Position numbers and translations under genes: made by a program
The notes under the pieces: generated by a model
Database searches by the model: none
What the model saw: the letters and a program-made list of their open reading frames with translations, nothing else
Told to the model about the DNA's origin: nothing
DNA from: Bacteroidia bacterium
Lineage (GTDB): Bacteria > Bacteroidota > Bacteroidia > Flavobacteriales > Flavobacteriaceae
Direction: 5' to 3'
DNA length: 64,000 nucleotides
Assembly: GCA_030428865.1 (NCBI GenBank)
Contig: JAUIEK010000008.1
Coordinates: 1 to 64,000, forward strand
Part shown: in pieces, positions 50,934 through 59,281 of the stretch
Numbering within the stretch: position 1 is the first letter of the stretch
Layout of the letters: every line of letters starts with the position of its first letter

Positions 50934-51158
50934 ATGAAAAAGAAATACGTAGAATTAACGCCAGCTCAAATTGAACTGATTGAGTTAATAAAACATAGTG
51001 AAGTTAAATACTATTATACCTCTCTTGAAAAAGTACATTATTCTGGAACTTATTTGGTAAACTCAGAATTAGCCGATCTTTCAGCATCTGCTTATGTTCA
51101 TCAATTGATAGATGTTTTTCAAAAAATAGTGGTTGAAAATTTAGATTATGGTAATTGA
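50934..51158 (+). CDS. Small hypothetical protein divergent from the HTH regulator
   Basis: 74 aa ORF with ATG, shares a two-operator intergenic region with the HTH gene; no recognised family. Confidence 0.6.
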   Translation: MKKKYVELTPAQIELIELIKHSEVKYYYTSLEKVHYSGTYLVNSELADLSASAYVHQLIDVFQKIVVENLDYGN

Positions 51159-51218
51159 TTTAATATCGTTGTTTTTTAGAATCTCAATTTCTTAATGCCT
51201 CTTAGATTTGTTTTGCTT

Positions 51219-51253
51219 GAATTCATTTTAGAAGCAACAATCTGCCAAATGTT
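51219..51253 (+). repeat. Direct repeat copy 2 flanking the HTH module
   Basis: GAATTCATTTTAGAAGCAACAATCTGCCAAATGTT. Confidence 0.7.
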
Positions 51254-51269
51254 AAATTCTTGTTGCTTC
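51231..51269. repeat. Inverted repeat between convergent genes
   Basis: GAAGCAACAA...TTGTTGCTTC, 10 bp perfect arms, 19 nt loop. Confidence 0.6.
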
Positions 51270-51287
51270 AAGCGATATAATGTTTTT

Positions 51288-52058
51288 TTAACTATCATGT
51301 TTGGCAATTATAATAATTTGCCCGTCGTTTTTTTCCTCTTCATATGTAGCTTTATCGTAGTTAGAGAACTCGTTTACAATCTTAAACCCAGTTCTTTTCA
51401 TTAAACTTCTAACTTCATCAATTGTATCACAGCTACATAAAAAACGTTCGTAACATGAATCATCTTGAATTCCATTAGTAGCAATTTCAAAAGTCCATTC
51501 TACCGAGAAAATATTATTATCTTCATGGTTTTCAATCTTATATTCGGTGTATTGTTTGTAATGTCTTTCTCCAATATACTGTTCGCCTGTCAGTTTTTTT
51601 TCTTTGTTGGCATACATATTTTTTGAAAAAAAAGTACAAATAAATATTCCTTTAGGGTTTAAGTTTCTTTTTGCTGCCAAAAGTATTTCCAATCTTTGGT
51701 CTTCTTCTGGAATTAAAGGAAACAGGTTTGGTGCAATCACCAAATCAAATTGATTAATGGTCTTAATTTTTTGAGCAAAGTATGGAAGAATGGTAACTCT
51801 TTCTTTTAAAAGTGGATTTTGAATTACTTTAGTAAGTAATATATTATAAACTGTTTCTGAAGGTTCTACACAAGTTACATTACAGTTTTGAAGGGCTATA
51901 GGAAGCGCAATGTTTCCTGTTCCTGATCCAAACTCAAGAACATTTTCACAATCTTTTGAATATTCTAAAAAGAATTGTTGTTTTTTCTCCAAGCTTTCTG
52001 ATTTTAAACTAAATAAATCATAAAAAGCAGGGTTGTGCATGTATTTATAATTTTCCAT
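51288..52058 (-). CDS. Class I SAM-dependent methyltransferase
   Basis: CENVLEFGSGTGNIALPIALQNCNVTCVEPSETVYNILL. Confidence 0.88.
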   Translation of the reverse strand: MENYKYMHNPAFYDLFSLKSESLEKKQQFFLEYSKDCENVLEFGSGTGNIALPIALQNCNVTCVEPSETVYNILLTKVIQNPLLKERVTILPYFAQKIKTINQFDLVIAPNLFPLIPEEDQRLEILLAAKRNLNPKGIFICTFFSKNMYANKEKKLTGEQYIGERHYKQYTEYKIENHEDNNIFSVEWTFEIATNGIQDDSCYERFLCSCDTIDEVRSLMKRTGFKIVNEFSNYDKATYEEEKNDGQIIIIAKHDS

Positions 52059-52073
52059 GAATTGATTTTGAAG

Positions 52074-53138
52074 CTAAAATAGACTAATCTGGTTAGTTTG
52101 ATGTTTGTCAAATAAAGTAAAGTTCAATGGAAGATATTTTACGTTATTCAAGTATCGTTTTTTAGCTAGTTTAAACTGTAGCGCAATTTGCTCAGCAAAT
52201 TTTCCTTCGCCTTTCATGCGTTTTCCATATTGACTGTTATTTAAACTTCCGTTATGGCAATCTTCAATTTGATGTAAAATTTTGTCGGCTCTTTCAGGAT
52301 AGGTTTTTTTTACCCAATCTGTAAAAATTTGTCCAATTGCTCCATTCAATCGTACAATGGTATAAGCTACAGATTTGGCACCTAGCTCAGCCACCTTTTT
52401 CACTAAAGGTAAAATCTCATGGTTATTAATAGCCGGAATAATAGGAGCCATCATCACATTAACAGGAATCCCATTTTCAGATAAAATTTGAACAGTTTCT
52501 AGTCGTTTTTGTATGGTAGCCGTTCGAGGTTCTAAAACACGCCGAGTTTCTTCTGATAAAGAAGTAATAGATATGTTTACATGAATTAAATTCATAGAAG
52601 CCATTTCTTGTAAAATATCTAAATCGCGTAAAATCAATGCATTTTTGGTAATCATACTAATAGGGTGTTTTAGTCTTAGAAGAACTTCTAACATTTTGCG
52701 AGTAATTTGTAATTTTTTCTCAATAGGTTGATAGCAATCGGTATTACCAGAAAACATAATTGGTTGCGGTGTCCAATTTTTACTTTTTAGTTTTGCCTCT
52801 AACAATTCAGGAGCGTTTGCTTTGTAAAGAATTTTTCGTTCAAAATCTAATCCAGCAGAATATCCCCAATATTCATGAGAATTACGAGCATAGCAATAAA
52901 TACAACCATGTTCACATCCTTGATAAGGATTCATGGAATAAGCCAAACCAATGTCGGGGCTGGTTACTTTATTAATAATCGTTTTAGGAAATATTTCCAG
53001 ATACGATGTTTTGTTATTATCTGATTTTTCATTTTCAGTATGACAATAATTTAAAAAATCATCTCGCACAATATGCTCATGCTGAAAGAAACGATTATGG
53101 GTATTCACTTGCGCACCACGTCCTTTAATGTAGTCCAT
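52074..53138 (-). CDS. PA0069 family radical SAM protein
   Basis: MNPYQGCEHGCIYCYARNSHEYWGYSAGLDFERKI (CxxxCxxC), FSGNTDCYQPIEKKL. Confidence 0.95.
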   Translation of the reverse strand: MDYIKGRGAQVNTHNRFFQHEHIVRDDFLNYCHTENEKSDNNKTSYLEIFPKTIINKVTSPDIGLAYSMNPYQGCEHGCIYCYARNSHEYWGYSAGLDFERKILYKANAPELLEAKLKSKNWTPQPIMFSGNTDCYQPIEKKLQITRKMLEVLLRLKHPISMITKNALILRDLDILQEMASMNLIHVNISITSLSEETRRVLEPRTATIQKRLETVQILSENGIPVNVMMAPIIPAINNHEILPLVKKVAELGAKSVAYTIVRLNGAIGQIFTDWVKKTYPERADKILHQIEDCHNGSLNNSQYGKRMKGEGKFAEQIALQFKLAKKRYLNNVKYLPLNFTLFDKHQTNQISLF

Positions 53139-53261
53139 TATATTTTGTTTTAACAGTAAATAAAAAGGTTAATAATCTCTGATTTGCTGTTTTAAAGGTA
53201 CGGTAGAGACTTTAAAAAAGAGAATGGTGTTAATAAGTTTAAGGTGTAACTTGTTAACAAT

Positions 53262-54326
53262 CTATATTTTACGAACTTTATTTAATAAGTAGAAATCCGC
53301 TAATACCCAAGCAGTTAGTGCCTCAACAATTGGTACAGCTCTTGGAACTACGCAAGGATCATGACGTCCTTTTCCTTGCATTTCTGTTTTCTTTCCTTCT
53401 GAATCAATTGTAGTTTGCTTTTGCATAATTGTAGCTACAGGTTTAAAAGCTACACGAAAATAAATATCCATTCCGTTACTAATGCCTCCTTGAATTCCGC
53501 CAGATAAGTTGGTTTTGGTACTTCCGTCTTCATTAAAGATATCATTATGTTCGCTTCCTTTCATTCTGCTTCCTGCAAAACCGCTACCAAATTCAAAACC
53601 CTTTACAGCATTTAAAGAGAGCATGGCTTTTCCTAGCTCAGCATGTAGTTTATGGAATATAGGTTCTCCCAATCCTACAGGAACATTTTGAACCACACAA
53701 GTAATTGTTCCTCCAATAGTGTCTCCTTCTTTTCTAATCGCTTTTATTTTATCAATCATTTTTTGAGCTACTTGTTCATCAGGGCAACGAACAATATTGT
53801 TTTCGGTTTTAGAAAAATCTAAATTTGAATAATTAATATCCATTTCGATCTCTCCAACGGAAGATGTATAGGCATTTATAGAAATTTGAGAAATCAATTG
53901 CTTAGCCAACGCACCAGCAACCACCCAATTAGCCGTTTCTCTCGCAGAAGAACGACCGCCACCTCTATGATCTCTTAGTCCATATTTTTTATCATACGTG
54001 TAATCTGCATGCGAAGGCCTGTACACATTGGTATTGTGATTGTAATCTTTAGATTTTTGATTTTGATTTTTGATAATGAATCCAATAGATGTTCCCGTAG
54101 TTTTTCTTTCAAAAATACCAGAAAGGAATTCGACTGTATCTGGTTCTTTTCGTTGCGTAACAATAGCAGATTGTCCAGGTTTTCGTCTATTTAATTCAGC
54201 TTGAATGGCATCTGTGTCAATCTTTAATCCTGCAGGAAAACCATCAATAATTCCGCCAATAGCTTTGCCGTGAGATTCACCAAAAGTGGTAAGTTTTAAA
54301 AGGTTTCCAATAGAATTAAATGACAT
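53262..54326 (-). CDS. aroC: Chorismate synthase
   Basis: [46 protein letters not shown]. Confidence 0.98.
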   Translation of the reverse strand: MSFNSIGNLLKLTTFGESHGKAIGGIIDGFPAGLKIDTDAIQAELNRRKPGQSAIVTQRKEPDTVEFLSGIFERKTTGTSIGFIIKNQNQKSKDYNHNTNVYRPSHADYTYDKKYGLRDHRGGGRSSARETANWVVAGALAKQLISQISINAYTSSVGEIEMDINYSNLDFSKTENNIVRCPDEQVAQKMIDKIKAIRKEGDTIGGTITCVVQNVPVGLGEPIFHKLHAELGKAMLSLNAVKGFEFGSGFAGSRMKGSEHNDIFNEDGSTKTNLSGGIQGGISNGMDIYFRVAFKPVATIMQKQTTIDSEGKKTEMQGKGRHDPCVVPRAVPIVEALTAWVLADFYLLNKVRKI

Positions 54327-54363
54327 AAATTTTTGTATTTGCGTTCAAAGATACGTTACACTA

Positions 54364-55113
54364 TTAGAAAAACCACAGTTTTATAGCCATAAGAATAATC
54401 ATTACAACTAAGAAAATCCGAATAAAATGATCTCCTTTTTTTACAGACCATCTGCTTACAAACCAACCTCCAAGAGCATTTCCTATCGCTAACGTGAATC
54501 CATAAACCCAATTAATACTATCATTATAGGCAAAAACGGCTACTGCAGATAACGAATAAATTAAGGCAACAAATACTTTTATAGCATTACTTTTTACTAA
54601 TGAAAGTTTATTAACGCTAGAAAGAATTAAAAGAATGATAAAACCAGTACCTGCTTGTATAAAACCACCATAAATACCAACAAAAAAGAATAAGATAACA
54701 CCAAACCATAAATGTTTTCCTGTGGTTTGTTCTGTTATATTTTTAAGCTTTGTATTGGGTTTAAAAATCATATAAGCAACAACTAGCAGCATGATAACAG
54801 CAAGAATCCTGTTAAAAAGTTCACCTTTAATATCTACAGCTAAAGAAGCACCAACAACGGCACCTATTAATGCAGAAACAGCCAGGTAAATACTAAACGG
54901 AAAGGAAGAAACTCCTTTGGATTGAAATCCTTTAACAGCAAAAATATTTTGAATAATTATGGCAATTCTGTTTGTGCCATTTGCAATATTAGAAGGCAGA
55001 CCTAAAAAAATAAGAATAGGGAGCGTTAAGAGAGAGCCTCCGCCAGCAATTACATTGATGCTCCCTGCTATAAAGCCAATAAAAATGAGTAATATAAAAT
55101 CTAAAATTTCCAT
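54364..55113 (-). CDS. Sulfite exporter TauE/SafE family protein
   Basis: GFIAGSINVIAGGGSLLTLPILIFLGLPSNIANGTNRIAI; multi-TM. Confidence 0.92.
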   Translation of the reverse strand: MEILDFILLIFIGFIAGSINVIAGGGSLLTLPILIFLGLPSNIANGTNRIAIIIQNIFAVKGFQSKGVSSFPFSIYLAVSALIGAVVGASLAVDIKGELFNRILAVIMLLVVAYMIFKPNTKLKNITEQTTGKHLWFGVILFFFVGIYGGFIQAGTGFIILLILSSVNKLSLVKSNAIKVFVALIYSLSAVAVFAYNDSINWVYGFTLAIGNALGGWFVSRWSVKKGDHFIRIFLVVMIILMAIKLWFF

Positions 55114-55199
55114 TTAATGTAGCTAAAAGTACTATAAATTATCAGAATTGAAATTGACTAAAAAAAGTAAAAATACTTTTACAAAAAGAAAAAGCTTTC

Positions 55200-55207
55200 T
55201 ATATTTG
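55200..55207 (+). promoter_or_regulatory. -7 promoter element of tRNA-Ser
   Basis: TATATTTG followed by GCACCC. Confidence 0.6.
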
Positions 55208-55219
55208 CACCCGCCTTTA

Positions 55220-55304
55220 GGAGAAATGGCAGAGTGGTCGAATGCGGCAGTCTTGAAAACTGTTGACTGTAACAGGTCCGGGGGTTCGAATCCCTCTTTC
55301 TCCG
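55220..55304 (+). tRNA. tRNA-Ser(TGA)
   Basis: GGAGAAA...TTTCTCC acceptor, anticodon tga in CTTGAAA, long variable arm. Confidence 0.95.
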
Positions 55305-55305
55305 C

Positions 55306-55337
55306 AAACCTTTACTAGAAATGGTAAAGGTTTTTTT
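55306..55337 (+). terminator. Terminator after tRNA-Ser
   Basis: AAACCTTTAC-tagaaatg-GTAAAGGTTT followed by TTTT. Confidence 0.8.
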
Positions 55338-55500
55338 ATGTCCGTATATTTTAATTCAAAAACTTTTACAATTCTACTGTTATCGATTTCTTTTACTAAG
55401 AATGAAATTGACGAACAATCAGATGTATTAGTATCTCACGAATTATTTTAGTATTTTTAATGGTGTTAGTTTGGTAGCATCAAAATTATCTCTATCTAAA

Positions 55501-56613
55501 ATGGGTAAAATCATTTCCATTTGTAATCAAAAAGGAGGAGTAGGCAAAACCACTACATGTGTTAATTTGTCTGCAGCTTTAGGTATTTTAGAAAATAAGG
55601 TTTTAGTTATTGATACCGATCCTCAAGCAAATGCTTCTGTATCATTTGGGTTTTCTTCAAGGAGAATAAATAACCCCGCGTTGCAGTTTATGGATTTTGT
55701 AGCTGTTATTAAAAATAATGTGATTAAGACTAATTCACCTAATGTAGATTTATTACCTTTTTTTGAAGATTTGAATTTTTTTAAGCGGACATCAGAGGAA
55801 TCAAAATTCAAACAAGCTTTAGAAACGATCAGTAAATTATATGATTTTATCATTATTGATTGTGTACCTTTTTTTAAAACCAAAAATCTTGACATACTTA
55901 TAAGTTCAGATTCAGTAATTATTCCGGTACAATGTGACTATTATGCCTTAGAAGGACTTCACACATTTTTAAAAACTATACGTTATGTGCAAAAAAACTT
56001 AAACCGCAATTTAGAGATTGAGGGGTTTTTACTAACAATGTTTGATAGAAGGCTGAATTTATCTAAACAGGTGGTTAGTTATGTGCGCAGTTATTTTAAA
56101 GAACTTGTTTTTAATGCTGTTATACATCGAAATTCTAAAATCACCCAAGCTCCGAGTTTTGGAAAAAGTATTATGGAATATGATATTAGTAGTAGCGGAG
56201 CAAGATATTATTTACAACTTGCCAGCGAAATTCTAGTAAGAAATGCTAAAGCAGAAGGACTGAAGGAAGTTTCTGTAATTCCAGAACAAAAAGAAAGTAT
56301 CTTTAATACTAGAAGATTTTTTAAAACATTAGACCCTGAAGAAAGAAATAATACGTTACTTGAAAAATTTTTAAAGAAATCGGAGGCAAATTATGAGAAT
56401 GAAAAATCTCCTTTCATTAAAAATTTTGACGCCTTAATTGATTTAACCAAGCCTTATGTAGAGCAAATAATGGGGATTTGTTACAAAAATCATTTTGGTA
56501 ACATATGGATATACAAAATTAACAAATCCAAAATATTCAAAAAAAAATACTTATACATCTATTTTAAAGACGACATAGTATCGCATTATGCTACAAAGTG
56601 GTTTATGAATTAA
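55501..56613 (+). CDS. Orphan ParA-family ATPase with a C-terminal extension (track ORF starts at 55471)
   Basis: MGKIISICNQKGGVGKTTTCVNLSAALGILENKVLVIDTDPQANAS; clear paralogue of parA at 9546-10328; about 110-120 extra C-terminal residues; no parB nearby. Confidence 0.9.
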   Translation: MGKIISICNQKGGVGKTTTCVNLSAALGILENKVLVIDTDPQANASVSFGFSSRRINNPALQFMDFVAVIKNNVIKTNSPNVDLLPFFEDLNFFKRTSEESKFKQALETISKLYDFIIIDCVPFFKTKNLDILISSDSVIIPVQCDYYALEGLHTFLKTIRYVQKNLNRNLEIEGFLLTMFDRRLNLSKQVVSYVRSYFKELVFNAVIHRNSKITQAPSFGKSIMEYDISSSGARYYLQLASEILVRNAKAEGLKEVSVIPEQKESIFNTRRFFKTLDPEERNNTLLEKFLKKSEANYENEKSPFIKNFDALIDLTKPYVEQIMGICYKNHFGNIWIYKINKSKIFKKKYLYIYFKDDIVSHYATKWFMN

Positions 56614-56677
56614 ATATATGGAGGCTGCTTTTTTAAGATGTGTCTCTATTTCCTATATATTTATTTAAGCTCTTACG

Positions 56678-56854
56678 CTAACTCCCAAATGCAGTTATTA
56701 CAGATATTAATATTGAAAGAATAAATGTCCAAGCCATTATTTTTACATTTGTTTGAATAGATTTGATTCGCGCATTATTTCCTTTTGAAACCATGATAAG
56801 TTTTTCTAATAATTCTTTTTCATTTTTATTGATAATGTTTTTTTCGTTGCTCAT
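56678..56854 (-). CDS. Small membrane protein (hypothetical)
   Basis: MSNEKNIINKNEKELLEKLIMVSKGNNARIKSIQTNVKIMAWTFILSILISVITAFGS with a C-terminal TM. Confidence 0.5.
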   Translation of the reverse strand: MSNEKNIINKNEKELLEKLIMVSKGNNARIKSIQTNVKIMAWTFILSILISVITAFGS

Positions 56855-56920
56855 AATTTTTGTTTTTATTAGTAAATATATTATTGAGACAAACATAAAC
56901 AGATAATAGATTACGAGTCA

Positions 56921-56963
56921 ATCCCCGAAAACCGTGAAATTTATGTATCCCTGAAAACCGTGA
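56921..56963 (+). repeat. Two-copy direct repeat ATCCCYGAAAACCGTGA
   Basis: Copies at 56921-56937 and 56947-56963, 16 of 17 identical, 26 bp periodicity. Confidence 0.75.
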
Positions 56964-57089
56964 GTTTAACTATTTTTTGGAATAAAATTGCTCAGAAAAA
57001 CCGTATTTGTTAGTAAGTAATTTGTGTGATGTGAAAATAAAAAACCCTTAAATCACTAATTTTCATGTGTTTAAGGGTTTTTTTAATGG

Positions 57090-57162
57090 TGGTGCCTCCA
57101 GGAATCGAACCAGGGACACAAGGATTTTCAGTCCTTTGCTCTACCAACTGAGCTAAGGCACC
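57090..57162 (-). tRNA. tRNA-Phe(GAA)
   Basis: Reverse complement GGTGCCTTAGCTCAGTTGGTAGAGCAAAGGACTGAAAATCC...AGGCACCA. Confidence 0.95.
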
Positions 57163-57248
57163 ATCGCTTTAGCGGACGCAAATATAAAACGAGTTTTTTA
57201 AAACTTCCAAAAAAATACTTAAAAATCTATTGTATTTTTACAAGTAAA

Positions 57249-57986
57249 ATGCAAAATAGTAGTATGAACTTAGTTATTGATGTTGGAAACTCTCGAGTGA
57301 AAGTAGCTCTTTTTGAAAAAGATAGCATTCAAGAAGTTGTGGTTGTGGAAAAGGAAAATCTTATTGAAAAATTATCCAGATTGATAACTAAATATCCAGT
57401 TGAAAAAGGAATTTTATCTTCTGTTGTTATGCTAAATAATCAGTTTTTGGAGCAAATTAAAAAACTAACACCCATATTTATACTTTCTCATACTGCAAAA
57501 TTGCCTTTTTTCAATAGATATGCTACGCCAATTACTCTAGGATTGGATCGAATTGCATTAGTCAGTGCTGCAGTGAGCAATTTCCCTAAAAAAAACACAC
57601 TAATTATTGATGCAGGAACTTGTATTACCTATGATTTTGTGAATCAACAGAAAGAATATCTAGGAGGAGCAATTTCTCCAGGAATTGTAATGCGATATAA
57701 GTCGTTACATGCATTTACATCAAAGTTGCCGAATCTTATAGCAACAAATCCGAATCACTACATAGGCAATAGTACCGAGCAAAGTATTCATTCTGGAGTT
57801 ATAAACGGAATTATAAGAGAAATTAACGGAACAATAGAGCAATATAAACAAGAATATGAAGATTTAACAGTTGTTTTAACAGGAGGAGACATAAATTTTT
57901 TGTGCAAACAATTAAAAAATAGCATATTTGCCAATCAAAATTTTCTCCTTATCGGATTAAATACAATTTTGAATTTTAATAATTAG
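57249..57986 (+). CDS. coaX: Type III pantothenate kinase (possible start at 57264)
   Basis: MNLVIDVGNSRVKVALFE; TLGLDRIALVSAA; LIIDAGTCITYDFV; GGAISPGIVMRYKSLHAFTSKLP. Confidence 0.95.
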   Translation: MQNSSMNLVIDVGNSRVKVALFEKDSIQEVVVVEKENLIEKLSRLITKYPVEKGILSSVVMLNNQFLEQIKKLTPIFILSHTAKLPFFNRYATPITLGLDRIALVSAAVSNFPKKNTLIIDAGTCITYDFVNQQKEYLGGAISPGIVMRYKSLHAFTSKLPNLIATNPNHYIGNSTEQSIHSGVINGIIREINGTIEQYKQEYEDLTVVLTGGDINFLCKQLKNSIFANQNFLLIGLNTILNFNN

Positions 57987-57989
57987 TGA

Positions 57990-59261
57990 ATGATTAGAAA
58001 ACTTTCTCTTGTTTTCTTGGCTTTATCGGCGTTGGGGATGTCCGCTCAAAGAACCAATTCTTCTCCTTACTCTTTTTTTGGTGTAGGTGAAGAGTTTGAA
58101 TCGAGAACCGTAGAACAGAATACAATGGGTGGAATAAGTGCTGCTTATTCAAGTCCGTATATGCTTAACCTTTCCAATCCTGCAGCAAATGCAGATCTCA
58201 GGTTATCTACCTATGCATTTGGAATGTTAAGTAATGATTTGACAATCAAAAACCAAACAGAATCTCAATCTTCTAATTCAATAAGCTTATCATATTTTGC
58301 TTTAGGTTTTCCTATTGGTAAGAAAGCCGGAGCTGTATTTGGTATGCAACCTGTTTCAACAGTTGGGTATTCATTACTGAACTCAATTGAAGACGATGAA
58401 GGTGTTGTGGAGATTACTCGATTTACAGGAAATGGAGGTACAAACAGAATTCATGGAGGATTAGGAGTCATTCTTTTTGATGGATTTTCTTTAGGAATTG
58501 AAGGAAGTTTTGTGTTTGGTAGAGTTACAAATAATGTAACCAATCAAAGAAGAGATGTTTTGCTTTTGACAAGAAATGAAGAAGTGACAAACATAAGAGG
58601 AGGAATTTTAAAACTAGGTGCTCAATACAAAAAAGAGCTTAAGAATAAGCTAACTATAGATGCTGGAGCGATATTTAAATTTAGCAACAATTTTAACGTA
58701 ACAGGTACAGAATCTTTGTTTTCTATAACAGAATCAGGGCAATTAGTAGATGTATTAAGTGATGAAGCTATAAGAGGTAAATTGGTAAATCCTTTCCAAA
58801 CAACGTTAGGTTTAGGAATTGGCAAAAAAGAAAAATGGTATGTAGGTGCAGATTACTCATTTAAAAATGCATTATCTCCAGAAGGTTATTTAAGCGGATC
58901 AAGCTTAGGATATTCTTATGAAAACGAAAGTAGATTTTCTTTGGGAGGATTCTATACGCCTAATGTAAATTCAATCAGAAGCTATTGGCAGCGTATTACT
59001 TGGAGAGGAGGATTACGCATTGAAAAAACAGGGTTATTGGTTTCTGCAAATCAAAATCCAGGTAATTTTACATCAATAAACGACTTTGGCATATCTTTTG
59101 GTTTTGGATTACCAATTGGGAAACCATCTAGTTTAAATGTTGGTTTTGAACTAGGAAAAAGAGGAACTACTAACAATAGTTTAATACAAGAGAATTATTT
59201 TAACACTAGAGTCAGCTTATCTTTATCAGCGCTCTGGTTTCAAAAAAGAAAAATAAACTAG
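57990..59261 (+). CDS. Outer membrane beta-barrel protein (hypothetical)
   Basis: Signal peptide; NSSPYSFFGVGEEFESRTVEQNTMGGISAAYSSPYMLNLSNPAA; barrel-like alternation. Confidence 0.8.
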   Translation: MIRKLSLVFLALSALGMSAQRTNSSPYSFFGVGEEFESRTVEQNTMGGISAAYSSPYMLNLSNPAANADLRLSTYAFGMLSNDLTIKNQTESQSSNSISLSYFALGFPIGKKAGAVFGMQPVSTVGYSLLNSIEDDEGVVEITRFTGNGGTNRIHGGLGVILFDGFSLGIEGSFVFGRVTNNVTNQRRDVLLLTRNEEVTNIRGGILKLGAQYKKELKNKLTIDAGAIFKFSNNFNVTGTESLFSITESGQLVDVLSDEAIRGKLVNPFQTTLGLGIGKKEKWYVGADYSFKNALSPEGYLSGSSLGYSYENESRFSLGGFYTPNVNSIRSYWQRITWRGGLRIEKTGLLVSANQNPGNFTSINDFGISFGFGLPIGKPSSLNVGFELGKRGTTNNSLIQENYFNTRVSLSLSALWFQKRKIN

Positions 59262-59281
59262 TAGAACATTAAAAACGATAG

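Noticed and set aside
51195-51404. 69-aa plus-strand ORF at the 3' end of the methyltransferase
   Set aside because: It overlaps the repeat/hairpin region and the methyltransferase CDS in antisense; no supporting motif.
55263-55451. 62-aa ORF starting inside tRNA-Ser
   Set aside because: It overlaps the tRNA and its terminator and is probably not coding.
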